Assembly (NCBI GenBank): GCA_002390485.1
Contig: DGPO01000034.1
Coordinates: 1-8,503, forward strand
Source: Halieaceae bacterium UBA4438
Lineage (GTDB): Bacteria > Pseudomonadota > Gammaproteobacteria > Pseudomonadales > Halieaceae
Reading direction: 5' to 3'
Length of the DNA: 8,503 nucleotides
Shown here: positions 1 to 6,732 of the stretch, piece after piece
Position numbering within the stretch: position 1 is the stretch's first letter
Layout: each line of letters opens with the position of its first letter
Made by a program: the position numbers and the translations under genes
Notes under the pieces: model-generated
Told to the model about the DNA's origin: nothing
Databases searched by the model: none
Seen by the model: the letters and a program-made list of their open reading frames with translations, nothing else

Positions 1-213
1 GCGCAGGTTAGGTTGCATGAGTTAAATCGTGTCGACGGTGAGTCTGTTGATTTGGAGGCGCTGAAGACCGCCGACCTCGTCAGAGACGACGTTCTGCGCG
101 CTCGCGTTTTCTTGTCGGGTACGATCGACAAGGCAGTGCACGTTAAAGGCTTAAAGGTGACCAAAGGGGCTCGCGAGGCGATTGAAGCCGCTGGCGGGAG
201 CGTCGAGGCTTAA
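1..213 (+). CDS. rplO: 50S ribosomal protein L15, C-terminal part (5' end outside the window)
   Basis: Large-subunit ribosomal protein L15, a late assembly protein that contacts 23S rRNA. Frame 1 is open from the first base and codes for the last 70 residues before a TAA stop. The sequence carries the typical L15 ending: a basic segment that includes [20 protein letters not shown], which matches the L15 C-terminal signature for the family (a KA-x-V-x-A/G core followed by SK/TKGA, then EAAGG). A TTG at 13 could be read as a start, but the frame is open and L15-like upstream of it, so this is a truncated gene and not a small ORF. secY begins 2 bases after the stop, as expected for translationally coupled spc-operon genes. 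Identification is by family recognition and by position immediately before secY. Confidence 0.93.
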   Translation, partial: AQVRLHELNRVDGESVDLEALKTADLVRDDVLRARVFLSGTIDKAVHVKGLKVTKGAREAIEAAGGSVEA

Positions 214-215
214 TC

Positions 216-1541
216 ATGGCGAACGGTATGCCATCAGCGAACAACACGGGCATGGGCGAACTGTTTCGCCGGCTGCGTTTTGTTTTAATTGCCCTTGTGA
301 TCTACCGGATCGGAACGCATATTCCGGTTCCCGGTATTGATCCGGCGCAGCTCTCTGCGTTGTTTGATCAAAACCAAGGGACAATTCTCGGGCTTGCCAA
401 CGTATTCTCGGGCGGCGCACTTGAGCGCATGAGTATTCTTGCGCTGGGAATTCTGCCCTATATTTCAGCGTCAATTATCATGCAGTTGATGACGGCAGTG
501 ACGCCAGAGCTAGACGCGATCAAGAAGGAAGGCGAGTCCGGGCGAAAGAAAATTAGTCAATGGACGCGTTACTTAACGGTGGCGCTGGCCTTGGTTCAGG
601 GTACGGGTATGACCGTGGGTCTTGCGAACCAAGGGTTGACCTACGACGCAAGCATAGGCTTTTACGTCATCGCCATTACCTCCTTGGTGACCGGTGCCGT
701 CTTTATGATGTGGCTGGGTGAGCAGATTACAGAAAAGGGTATCGGTAACGGTATTTCGTTACTGATCTTTGCCGGAATCGTTGCCGGACTCCCGCAGGCG
801 ATTGGTCAATCCTTAGAGCAAGCGCGTCAGGGAGAATTGAATATTCTCATCTTGTTGGGTGTGCTCGCGCTTGCGATCATCGTGATCGCGTTGGTTGTGT
901 TCATTGAGCGCGGTCAGCGCCGCATCACGGTCAACTACGCCAAGCGTCAGCAGGGCCGTCAAATGTATCAGGCGCCAGCGTCGCACTTGCCACTTAAAGT
1001 GAATATGGCGGGCGTTATTCCTGCGATTTTTGCAAGTTCCATATTGCTCTTCCCAGCCTCGGTCGCTCAATGGTTCGGCAGCTCCGACAATTCCGATTGG
1101 TTGCAAGATCTGGCGGTCGCTATTGGTCCGGGTCAGCCACTGAATATCATGCTGTTCACAGGCTTTATCGTCTTTTTCTGCTTCTTTTATACGGCGTTAA
1201 TGTTTAACCCCAGCGAAGTGGCGGACAATCTTAAGCGCTCAGGCGCGTTTGTACCCGGCATTCGTCCAGGCCAGCAGACAGCAAACTACATCGACGGTGT
1301 GCTCACGCGCCTCACTATTTTCGGATCTGCCTATATTGCGCTGGTCTGTCTATTACCCCAGTTCTTAGTTGTGATGTTTAACGTCCCATTTTATCTGGGT
1401 GGAACATCAATGCTGATTGTTGTGGTGGTGGTCATGGATTTCATGGCGCAAGTGCAGAGCCACTTAATGTCTCACCAGTACGACGGTGTGATGAAGAAAG
1501 CAAACCTAAGCAGCATCGGCACAGCCGGCCGACTGCGCTAG
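216..1541 (+). CDS. secY: Protein translocase subunit SecY
   Basis: Central channel subunit of the SecYEG translocon in the inner membrane, which passes unfolded secretory proteins and inserts membrane proteins. The 441-aa product matches the usual length (about 443 in E. coli). It shows ten hydrophobic segments, at roughly residues 20-38, 66-95, 115-138, 148-170, 178-198, 208-230, 262-285, 307-328, 366-386 and 394-412. Hallmarks are [20 protein letters not shown] around the plug and TM2, [17 protein letters not shown] after TM4, ERGQRRI followed by YAKRQQG in cytoplasmic loop 4, and [10 protein letters not shown] in loop 5. R350 corresponds to E. coli R357, which is needed for SecA-driven transport. 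The start is set by a GAGG at 205-208, seven bases upstream, inside the end of rplO; the 2-base gap implies coupled translation. The gene is intact with no unusual residues. Confidence 0.98.
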   Translation: MANGMPSANNTGMGELFRRLRFVLIALVIYRIGTHIPVPGIDPAQLSALFDQNQGTILGLANVFSGGALERMSILALGILPYISASIIMQLMTAVTPELDAIKKEGESGRKKISQWTRYLTVALALVQGTGMTVGLANQGLTYDASIGFYVIAITSLVTGAVFMMWLGEQITEKGIGNGISLLIFAGIVAGLPQAIGQSLEQARQGELNILILLGVLALAIIVIALVVFIERGQRRITVNYAKRQQGRQMYQAPASHLPLKVNMAGVIPAIFASSILLFPASVAQWFGSSDNSDWLQDLAVAIGPGQPLNIMLFTGFIVFFCFFYTALMFNPSEVADNLKRSGAFVPGIRPGQQTANYIDGVLTRLTIFGSAYIALVCLLPQFLVVMFNVPFYLGGTSMLIVVVVVMDFMAQVQSHLMSHQYDGVMKKANLSSIGTAGRLR

Positions 1542-1557
1542 GTCTTGGGAGAGAGAA

Positions 1558-1674
1558 ATGAAAGTTCGAGCTTCGGTAAAGAAAATTTGTCGCAACTGTA
1601 AAGTCGTCCGTCGCAACCGCGTGGTCCGTGTGATCTGTTCCAGCGACCCACGTCACAAGCAGCGTCAGGGCTAA
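1558..1674 (+). CDS. rpmJ: 50S ribosomal protein L36 (zinc-binding form)
   Basis: A 38-residue large-subunit protein that binds 23S rRNA. Translation gives [20 protein letters not shown] followed by a second basic half ending DPRHKQRQG. The four zinc ligands of the C+ type are all present: C11, C14, C27 and H33. Many gammaproteobacteria also carry a second, zinc-free L36 elsewhere that replaces this one under zinc limitation; none lies in this window. Start: ATG at 1558 with GGAG at 1548-1551, six bases upstream and 16 bases after the secY stop. The position between secY and rpsM is the conserved last place of the spc operon. It is easily missed by length-filtered gene calling. Confidence 0.97.
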   Translation: MKVRASVKKICRNCKVVRRNRVVRVICSSDPRHKQRQG

Positions 1675-1757
1675 TTTCGAAGTGAAAATTCGGGCTTCGA
1701 TGTAATCGGGGCCAAAAGATGCGGTGTAAAGCCGCTCAATAATGGAGATTGGTAATG
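1675..1757 (+). promoter_or_regulatory. Alpha-operon leader, candidate S4 autoregulatory site
   Basis: The spacer between rpmJ and rpsM holds two stem-loops. The first pairs TCGAAG (1677-1682) with CTTCGA (1695-1700) around a 12-base loop ending in CGGG. The second pairs GCGGT (1721-1725) with GCCGC (1731-1735, one G-U pair) around GTAAA, and ends eight bases before the GGAG ribosome site of rpsM (1744-1747). In E. coli, ribosomal protein S4 binds a pseudoknot covering this same place (Rfam Alpha_RBS) and represses S13, S11, S4 and alpha translation. The first hairpin, with CGGGC at its 3' side followed by CTTCGATG, resembles the E. coli hairpin as I remember it. A CGG (1691-1693) to CCG (1732-1734) contact could form a pseudoknot, but this is inference. 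No clear sigma-70 promoter is visible in the gap. Confidence 0.5.
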
Positions 1758-2111
1758 GCACGTATTGCCGGTGTAAACATCCCTGATAACAAACATGCAG
1801 TGATCTCACTGACGTACATATTTGGTGTCGGTCGCACGCAAGCGAAGCGTCTGTGTGCAGAAACAAATATTCCAGAGAGCACCAAGATTGGTGAACTTTC
1901 TGAGGCAGAGCTCGATCAGTTGCGCGGGCTGGTGTCCGACATGAACGTCGAGGGTGATCTGCGACGTGAGGTGTCAATGAACATTAAGCGATTGCTTGAC
2001 CTCGGGTGCAACCGCGGTCTGCGTCACCGAAAGAGCTTGCCTCTGCGAGGGCAGCGAACGAAGACGAACGCGCGGACACGAAAGGGTCCTCGAAAGCCGA
2101 TTCGTCGGTAA
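1755..2111 (+). CDS. rpsM: 30S ribosomal protein S13
   Basis: Head protein of the small subunit. It contacts 16S rRNA, tRNA in the P site, and the 50S subunit through the inter-subunit bridges. The product is 118 aa, the same length as E. coli S13. It starts [20 protein letters not shown], contains the helix-turn region FGVGRTQAK and the [16 protein letters not shown] segment, and ends in a strongly basic tail [18 protein letters not shown] that reaches toward the P-site tRNA. The ATG at 1755 is chosen over an in-frame TTG at 1749 because it gives the canonical N-terminus and has GGAG at 1744-1747, seven bases upstream. First gene of the alpha operon, so its translation is the expected target of S4 repression. 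Confidence 0.98.
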   Translation: MARIAGVNIPDNKHAVISLTYIFGVGRTQAKRLCAETNIPESTKIGELSEAELDQLRGLVSDMNVEGDLRREVSMNIKRLLDLGCNRGLRHRKSLPLRGQRTKTNARTRKGPRKPIRR

Positions 2112-2114
2112 TTA

Positions 2115-2152
2115 GTGGAGTGGTCCAACCACTCCTCTCACGTGTAGCTACA
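2115..2152 (+). other. Strong stem-loop plus palindrome in the rpsM-rpsK spacer
   Basis: GGAGTGGT (2117-2124) pairs perfectly with ACCACTCC (2128-2135) around a three-base CCA loop. It is followed by the 10-base palindrome TGTAGCTACA (2143-2152), and TGTAGC recurs at 2161. The stem is not followed by a T-run, so it is not a standard intrinsic terminator. The next gene starts 39 bases later with its own ribosome site. Possible roles are mRNA processing, stabilisation of a 3' end, or partial attenuation; the sequence does not decide between them. Confidence 0.6.
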
Positions 2153-2190
2153 TCCTAATTTGTAGCGTTGATATAGAGACAGGAAGAGAA

Positions 2191-2583
2191 ATGGCAAAGC
2201 AAGCCAAGAAAACAACAAAACGGAAGATTACTAAGCAGGTGGTCGATGGCGTGGCGCATGTTCACGCGTCATTTAACAACACCATCGTGACTATTACTGA
2301 CCGCCAGGGTAATACCCTGAGCTGGGCGACGGCAGGGGGCTCTGGCTTCCGAGGCTCTCGCAAGTCGACGCCTTTTGCTGCGCAGGTAGCTGCTGAACGC
2401 GCGGGAGAGGCGGCCAAAGAATACGGTCTTAAGAACCTCGACGTTCAAGTGAAGGGCCCAGGGCCCGGCCGTGAGTCAGCGGTTCGTGCACTGAACGGCT
2501 GTGGTTACAAGATTACCAACATTACTGACGTGACACCGATCCCACATAACGGTTGTCGCCCACCAAAGAAGCGTCGCGTTTAA
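2191..2583 (+). CDS. rpsK: 30S ribosomal protein S11
   Basis: Platform protein of the small subunit, partner of S18 and S6/S7 near the E site and the mRNA exit. The 130-aa product shows the family core [20 protein letters not shown], then [29 protein letters not shown], and the invariant end [21 protein letters not shown]120-G121 matches the Asn-Gly site that becomes isoaspartate in E. coli S11 (N119), a known modification of this protein. Only the first 15 or so residues, a lysine-rich tail, differ much from E. coli. Start: ATG at 2191 with AGGA at 2181-2184, six bases upstream. It ends in tandem stops TAA TAA. The 79-base gap to rpsM is longer than I expect for this operon. Confidence 0.98.
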   Translation: MAKQAKKTTKRKITKQVVDGVAHVHASFNNTIVTITDRQGNTLSWATAGGSGFRGSRKSTPFAAQVAAERAGEAAKEYGLKNLDVQVKGPGPGRESAVRALNGCGYKITNITDVTPIPHNGCRPPKKRRV

Positions 2584-2607
2584 TAACGCCGTCTGAGGAA
2601 GAGATAA

Positions 2608-3228
2608 ATGGCTCGATATATTGGACCTAAATGTAAGCTTTCGCGTCGCGAAGGCACCGATCTTCAACTCAAGAGTGGCGTTCGTGCACTCGAGAGTAAA
2701 TGCAAAGCGGAAACGGCACCCGGCCAGCACGGTGCGCGGCGTGGTCGCTTGTCAGATTACGGCGTTCAGTTGCGTGAGAAGCAGAAGGTGCGTCGTATAT
2801 ACGGTGTGTTAGAGAAGCAGTTCCGTAATTATTACAAAGAGGCGGCACGCCTTAAGGGCGCGACGGGCGAAAACCTGCTGCAGCTGTTAGAGAGCCGTTT
2901 GGACAACGTCGTCTATCGTATGGGCTTTGGCTCGACGCGCTCAGAAGCACGTCAGCTTGTCTCCCACAAAGGGATTCTGATTAACGGCCGCGTCGTCAAT
3001 ATTCCGTCGTATCAGGTCGCACCGGGTGATGTTGTATCGGTTCGTGAGAAGGCGAAGAAGCAGCTTCGGATTCAGTCGGCCATGGGGCTTGCAGAGCAGC
3101 GTCCAGATCCAGTGTGGATTGAGCTGAACACCGAGAAGCTTGAGGGAACGTTTAAGACGAAGCCTGAACGTCAAGATCTTCCAAGCGAAATTAATGAGAA
3201 CCTGATTGTCGAACTGTACTCCAAGTAA
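2608..3228 (+). CDS. rpsD: 30S ribosomal protein S4 (alpha-operon autorepressor)
   Basis: Primary 16S rRNA binding protein that nucleates 5'-domain assembly of the small subunit. In E. coli it also represses its own operon by binding the rpsM leader, and it can act as an antitermination factor. The 206-aa product has the same length as the E. coli protein. The N-terminal basic part starts [20 protein letters not shown] and contains [20 protein letters not shown]. The S4 RNA-binding domain spans about residues 96-157 ([20 protein letters not shown], then [20 protein letters not shown]). The end is [12 protein letters not shown], as in E. coli. Two cysteines, C9 and C32, are present but no complete zinc motif. 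Start: ATG at 2608 with GAGG at 2595-2598, 24 bases after the rpsK stop. Confidence 0.98.
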   Translation: MARYIGPKCKLSRREGTDLQLKSGVRALESKCKAETAPGQHGARRGRLSDYGVQLREKQKVRRIYGVLEKQFRNYYKEAARLKGATGENLLQLLESRLDNVVYRMGFGSTRSEARQLVSHKGILINGRVVNIPSYQVAPGDVVSVREKAKKQLRIQSAMGLAEQRPDPVWIELNTEKLEGTFKTKPERQDLPSEINENLIVELYSK

Positions 3229-3277
3229 GGTATCAGTGCGTATAGCGGTTAAACCGAATTCTTGAACGGGAAACATT

Positions 3278-4282
3278 ATGCAAAATTCAGTTAACGAGTT
3301 TCTTACTCCACGGGTCATTAAGGTAGACGAGAAATCCACTACCCGCGCGCTCGTGACACTTGAGCCACTTGAGCGTGGTTTTGGGCACACATTGGGTAAC
3401 GCCTTGCGGCGCATCCTGTTGTCCTCAATGCCGGGTTGTGCCGTCACTGAGGTCGAGATCGATGGTGTGTTGCACGAATATTCTACAATCGAAGGCGTTC
3501 AAGAGGATGTCATTGAGATTTTGCTCAATCTGAAGGGCGTTTCGCTCGTCATGAATGGTAAAGACGAAGCGGAGCTGACGCTGAGTGCGTCGGGTGCGGG
3601 CGTCGTCACTGCTGGTGATATCCAGACGGACCATGACATTGAGATCTGCAACCCCGAGCACGTCATTTGTACGATGACGGGCGACCATCCCCTGATGATC
3701 CGCGTTGTGGCGTTGCGTGGTCGTGGATACTCACCCGCTGACTCACGAATGGACAGCGATGACGAGACGCGATCGATTGGGCGTTTGCAGTTAGACGCGT
3801 CATTTTCACCGGTTCGTCGAGTGAGCTATGTCGTTGATTCTGCGCGGGTTGAGCAGCGCACTGACCTCGATAAGCTTGTTATTGATCTGGAGACGAACGG
3901 AACGATCGATCCTGAAGAAGCGATTCGTCGTGCTGCAACGATCTTGCAACAGCAGTTGGCGGTGTTCGTTGACCTGGAAGGTCAGACGCAGGCGGCAGCA
4001 GCCGAAGCGGCTGACGAAGTCGACCCGATTTTATTGCGTCCAGTTGATGATCTTGAGCTGACAGTGCGGTCTGCAAACTGCCTGAAAGCGGAGAACATCT
4101 ACTACATCGGCGACTTGGTTCAGCGCACGGAAGTCGAACTACTGAAGACACCTAACTTGGGCAAGAAGTCGTTGACTGAGATCAAAGACGTGCTTGCTTC
4201 ACGTGGCTTGTCATTGGGTATGCGCCTTGAGAATTGGCCGCCAGCGAGCTTAAAAGACGACGAGCGTCTTCTAAGCGTTTAA
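3278..4282 (+). CDS. rpoA: DNA-directed RNA polymerase subunit alpha
   Basis: Alpha dimer scaffold for assembly of beta and beta', and contact point for activators and UP elements. The protein has 334 aa (329 in E. coli). Residues 1 to about 235 form the N-terminal dimerisation domain, including [20 protein letters not shown] and [18 protein letters not shown]. An Ala-rich linker (about 236-249, [14 protein letters not shown]) follows. The C-terminal DNA-binding domain (250-325) is nearly identical to E. coli: [20 protein letters not shown] with R264 equal to E. coli R265, the key UP-element contact, then [20 protein letters not shown]. The tail ends KDDERLLSV, longer than the ADE of E. coli. 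Start: ATG at 3278 with GGGA at 3268-3271. It ends in tandem TAA stops. Lies between rpsD and rplQ as in all gammaproteobacteria I know. Confidence 0.98.
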   Translation: MQNSVNEFLTPRVIKVDEKSTTRALVTLEPLERGFGHTLGNALRRILLSSMPGCAVTEVEIDGVLHEYSTIEGVQEDVIEILLNLKGVSLVMNGKDEAELTLSASGAGVVTAGDIQTDHDIEICNPEHVICTMTGDHPLMIRVVALRGRGYSPADSRMDSDDETRSIGRLQLDASFSPVRRVSYVVDSARVEQRTDLDKLVIDLETNGTIDPEEAIRRAATILQQQLAVFVDLEGQTQAAAAEAADEVDPILLRPVDDLELTVRSANCLKAENIYYIGDLVQRTEVELLKTPNLGKKSLTEIKDVLASRGLSLGMRLENWPPASLKDDERLLSV

Positions 4283-4302
4283 TAATTTTAGTCTATTACA
4301 GA

Positions 4303-4331
4303 TGACTTAGTACTCGCCTCAGGGTGAGTCA
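4303..4331 (+). other. Stem-loop in the rpoA-rplQ spacer
   Basis: ACTCGCC (4312-4318) pairs with GGTGAGT (4323-4329), with one G-U pair, around a TCAG loop. An alternative outer pairing of TGACT (4303-4307) with AGTCA (4327-4331) competes with it. The stem ends 11 bases before the AGGGA ribosome site of rplQ (4341-4345), and no T-run follows. It could affect rplQ expression relative to rpoA or act as a processing site. Function is inference; only the pairing is seen. Confidence 0.45.
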
Positions 4332-4351
4332 GACAGTAAAAGGGAATCGTC

Positions 4352-4753
4352 ATGCGCCATCGTCATAGTGGTCGACAACTTAACCGGAATAGCTCGCACA
4401 GAAAGGCGATGTTCCGAAACATGACAGTGTCATTGGTCGAGCACGAGCTCATCAAAACCACTGTTGCCAAGGCAAAAGAACTGCGTGGGTATGCTGAGCC
4501 GCTGATTACGCTGGCAAAAAGCGACAGTGTGGCGAATCGACGGTTGGCTTTCGACCGCACGCGTTCAAAGGCTGCCGTGGGTAAGCTGTTTTCGGAGCTG
4601 GGACCAAGGTATCAAGAGCGACCAGGAGGCTACATTCGGATCCTCAAGTGCGGTTACCGCACAGGTGACAAGGCGCCAATGGCGTATGTAGAGCTTGTTG
4701 ATCGTCCAGCGCCTGAGGTTCACGACGACATTGATGCGCTTGACGGCGAATAA
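4352..4753 (+). CDS. rplQ: 50S ribosomal protein L17
   Basis: Large-subunit protein near the peptide exit tunnel that binds 23S rRNA. The 133-aa product begins [20 protein letters not shown], continues with [36 protein letters not shown] and [20 protein letters not shown], and closes the core with [11 protein letters not shown]. It then has an acidic tail [12 protein letters not shown] in place of the Ala/Glu tail of the E. coli protein (127 aa). The tail is typically variable in this family. Start: ATG at 4352 with AGGGA at 4341-4345, six bases upstream. Last gene of the alpha operon; its stop lies 21 bases before the terminator hairpin. Confidence 0.98.
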   Translation: MRHRHSGRQLNRNSSHRKAMFRNMTVSLVEHELIKTTVAKAKELRGYAEPLITLAKSDSVANRRLAFDRTRSKAAVGKLFSELGPRYQERPGGYIRILKCGYRTGDKAPMAYVELVDRPAPEVHDDIDALDGE

Positions 4754-4774
4754 GCGTTCAAGTCTACGTCAATG

Positions 4775-4804
4775 AAAAGCCGCGATTAATCGCGGTTTTT
4801 TTTT
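4775..4804 (+). terminator. Intrinsic terminator of the alpha operon, probably bidirectional
   Basis: CCGCGA (4780-4785) and TCGCGG (4790-4795) form a GC-rich six-base stem with a TTAA loop, followed by nine T residues (4796-4804). AAAA upstream (4775-4778) extends the pairing and gives a short U-run when read from the other side. It therefore ends the + strand ribosomal transcript and may also stop the converging - strand hydrolase transcript, whose stop codon is at 4807-4809, only two bases away. Confidence 0.93.
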
Positions 4805-4806
4805 GA

Positions 4807-6516
4807 CTACTCGAAAAGGGAAGCAAACTCTTGTGAGCCCTGAGTATTGCGCAAGACACGGATAGCGCGTTTCTCAAGGGCTTGGACCAGCGTGAACTCA
4901 TTGGTGAGTGCACCAATGAGTGTCGCTCGGTCGGTTGACCATTCGCTCATCACAGTGCGTTCATCGTCTGGCCAAGTCACTCTCAAGATATTATTGATAA
5001 TCCGCAGGTCATAAACCTGACTGTTGTCCAGCGTTAAGCGAACGGTCATGTCCACATCGTCAGCTTTTTCGGCGACTAGGCGACTTCGTAGTCGAGCTAA
5101 GAGTGCCGCATCGCCTAATTTTGTCAGAGACACTGAAATCGGCCCGCGAAGCATAAGATCAAAGTCGATATTGCCGCTTTCCTCGGCCACCAGACCCAAT
5201 AAGTAGTTGCGCTGATTCGTGCTGGTTGTGACTTGCGCGAACCGTATGGATGCTTGCTGCCTAACCTGACGCGCCTCAGTGTCATCCGGATTTGTGAGTA
5301 GTAAGTACGTCGCTAAACGCGCCGCCCACTGCGGGTCAGAAGTGACGTTGGTCGTTGCGAGCTCGATTACCGTATCCCTTCCTCCAAGTGCGGGAACGAG
5401 ACGCGCGGCCTCGTCATAGGCGTTGTGGGACAGGTAGTCCATCCAGTCATCGATGAACCCTGATCGTTTCACAAACCGCTGCTGCATCATCCACTCCCAA
5501 CGATGGTAATAAGGCTGCAGTTGGGGGTGTTTGGCCACCGCCGGGGGAAGCTCAATTGTATTCAGCAGATCGTCAACTGACCGATTAGACAGGTAGAACC
5601 GGTCGACTTGGTCGATCAGGAACTGAATTGTGTCGCGCGTCAGTACCATAAGCTCGCGTATGTCCGCCTGTTGGTCGAGGATACGGCTGTGACCCGGAAT
5701 GATGGCCTGGGGATTAAGATCTATCGCCTTCTGAACCGATGCCATCATCTTGTTCGGATCGCGCCCCATTTCAAAGCGCGCGGTCTCCACCGCTGGAAAA
5801 ACGCCATGAGGTGGTGCGTCGCCAACAAATAAAACTTCATCATCGGGCAGCCAGACCCATAGATGCTCGGCAACATCGCCCTCCGCAGGGAATATGTCCA
5901 AGGCCACGCCGTCGATTGTCAGCGACATTGCCTCTGATACTTCAATCGTGGGAGGGTAGCTCAGCGCGTCATTTGCCTCGAGCCTTGGACTGGGCCCGAT
6001 GCCGTTGCCCACCGTACCGTCGAGTCCCTCGGCCAGGGGGATGCCCATTTGCATAAATGCGCGTCTGAATGTCGCCTTCTGGGTTACGTTCTCACTCATT
6101 GCCACGGTAGCTTGCCAATCCGTTGGACCATAGACAGGAATATCACTGTCCTGCTTACTCATAATCGACTGTATTCCCCCGTAGTGATCCATGTGCAAAT
6201 GTGTGTAGATGACAGCAATGATTGGTTTTGTGGTGTGCTCCCTCAACAGTGCGACCGCATTCGCTGTGGGTGCTGGGAACCAACCCGCGTCGACGACGAT
6301 AATGCCCGTGTCTCCCTCGATAAAGCCAAAGTTGGAGTAGCCCATGAACTCAGCACCGAAGACCCGCGTGCCGAGCTTCTGGAGCCCTGGCGCCAGCGTT
6401 TGCTGATGTGCGAGAACCTCAGGGTGGGCTCGTTGATCGGACGGGGCAGTAATCGGTTGAGCACTCGCTCCCTGATAAGCCGCCAGTAATGCGAGCAGTG
6501 CGAAGACCTTTTTCAT
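4807..6516 (-). CDS. Exported MBL-fold hydrolase of the alkyl sulfatase (SdsA1/Bds1-like) family
   Basis: Predicted metal-dependent hydrolase outside the cytoplasm; known relatives split alkyl sulfates into sulfate and alcohol. The protein is 569 aa. A signal peptide (1-19) ends AYQGASA before Q20. The MBL domain (about 40-300) has GFIEGDTGIIVVDAGW and THLHMDHYGG, with H106, H108, D110 and H111 as metal ligands, then FRRAFMQMGIPLAEGLDGTV, VLFVGD with D233, and IIPGH with H276. A middle helical region (about 320-445) with GFIDDWMDYLS and ARLVPALGG fits the alkyl-sulfatase dimerisation domain. The last 120 residues (IDFDLMLRGPISVSLTKLGD onward) fit the SCP2-like C-terminal domain. Known enzymes, as I remember them, have two Glu ligands where D214 and D233 align here. 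The ATG at 6516 is preferred over one at 6630 because of its ribosome site and signal peptide. Substrate unproven. Confidence 0.82.
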   Translation of the reverse strand: MKKVFALLALLAAYQGASAQPITAPSDQRAHPEVLAHQQTLAPGLQKLGTRVFGAEFMGYSNFGFIEGDTGIIVVDAGWFPAPTANAVALLREHTTKPIIAVIYTHLHMDHYGGIQSIMSKQDSDIPVYGPTDWQATVAMSENVTQKATFRRAFMQMGIPLAEGLDGTVGNGIGPSPRLEANDALSYPPTIEVSEAMSLTIDGVALDIFPAEGDVAEHLWVWLPDDEVLFVGDAPPHGVFPAVETARFEMGRDPNKMMASVQKAIDLNPQAIIPGHSRILDQQADIRELMVLTRDTIQFLIDQVDRFYLSNRSVDDLLNTIELPPAVAKHPQLQPYYHRWEWMMQQRFVKRSGFIDDWMDYLSHNAYDEAARLVPALGGRDTVIELATTNVTSDPQWAARLATYLLLTNPDDTEARQVRQQASIRFAQVTTSTNQRNYLLGLVAEESGNIDFDLMLRGPISVSLTKLGDAALLARLRSRLVAEKADDVDMTVRLTLDNSQVYDLRIINNILRVTWPDDERTVMSEWSTDRATLIGALTNEFTLVQALEKRAIRVLRNTQGSQEFASLFE

Positions 6517-6523
6517 GCTGAGA

Positions 6524-6528
6524 CCTTT
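6524..6528 (-). promoter_or_regulatory. Ribosome binding site that decides the hydrolase start
   Basis: On the - strand, AAAGG lies seven bases upstream of the ATG at 6516, just after an A-rich tract of CAAAAA units (complement of 6526-6541). The in-frame upstream ATG at 6630 has no purine-rich site before it and would add 38 polar residues ahead of a good signal peptide. The 6516 start is therefore chosen. Confidence 0.75.
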
Positions 6529-6558
6529 TTGTTTTTGTTTTGGTCGTGAGGGTGTTGT

Positions 6559-6592
6559 GCCCCAACGCCTACCGACTGACGTGTTTGGGGGC
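6559..6592 (-). other. Stem-loop in the hydrolase mRNA leader
   Basis: On the + strand GCCCCAA (6559-6565) can pair with TTGGGGGC (6585-6592) with one bulged base, closing a loop of about 19 bases. It would sit in the 5' leader of the - strand hydrolase transcript if that starts near 6640, upstream of the A-rich ribosome-binding region. It could be a stabilising leader hairpin or a regulatory element. No known riboswitch class was recognised. Confidence 0.35.
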
Positions 6593-6647
6593 TCCTTGTT
6601 GAGCTTATCTTGCCAGTTACGAATTTTCATCCATTGTTACTAGTCCC

Positions 6648-6676
6648 ATAAATGACCGCTTTTCAGGGGTTGTCAA
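6648..6676 (-). promoter_or_regulatory. Candidate sigma-70 promoter for the hydrolase
   Basis: The - strand has a perfect TTGACA (complement of 6671-6676). After 17-18 bases follows an imperfect -10 region, ATTTAT or TTTATG (complement of 6647-6653). Transcription would start near 6640, leaving a leader of about 125 bases before the ATG at 6516. The -35 box is convincing; the -10 matches only about three of six positions, which may mean the promoter is weak or activator-dependent. Confidence 0.4.
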
Positions 6677-6732
6677 TTACTCGAAACTCCACTAGCTTAA
6701 AGGTAATAACCCGTTTTTATGCGTGTTATGAA
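6670..6732 (+). promoter_or_regulatory. Candidate promoter elements for the TonB-dependent receptor
   Basis: Two weak possibilities are visible. TTGTCA (6670-6675) with TAGCTT 17 bases later (6693-6698) would be a sigma-70 pair whose -35 overlaps the hydrolase -35 on the other strand. Alternatively TG at 6724-6725, one base, then TATGAA (6727-6732) is an extended -10 giving a start near 6739 and a leader of about 58 bases. Neither is decisive. The rest of 6517-6796 holds no gene and no recognised operator. Confidence 0.25.

Noticed and set aside
1749..1754. Earlier TTG start for rpsM
   Set aside because: It would add Met-Val before the canonical MARIAG N-terminus and sits only one base after the GGAG site.
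1441..1977. 178-codon open frame on the - strand
   Set aside because: It lies antisense to secY, rpmJ and rpsM, all clearly identified; its product is Cys/His/Arg-rich with no recognisable domain, typical of a shadow frame.
3246..3256. CGGTT/AACCG inverted repeat between rpsD and rpoA
   Set aside because: Short stem with almost no loop, no T-run, no resemblance to a known element.
2941..3447. 168-codon open frame on the - strand
   Set aside because: Antisense to rpsD and rpoA, both intact and well matched; no domain or ribosome site supports it.
6049..6489. 146-codon open frame on the + strand
   Set aside because: Antisense to the signal peptide and MBL metal-site region of the hydrolase, whose motifs are convincing; the + product has no family features.
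6517..6630. Longer start of the hydrolase at 6630
   Set aside because: The 38 extra residues are polar and would bury the signal peptide; there is no ribosome site before that ATG, while the ATG at 6516 has AAAGG at proper distance.
6617..6634. Five-codon upstream ORF (MDENS) in the hydrolase leader on the - strand
   Set aside because: Very short, without a ribosome site; expected by chance.
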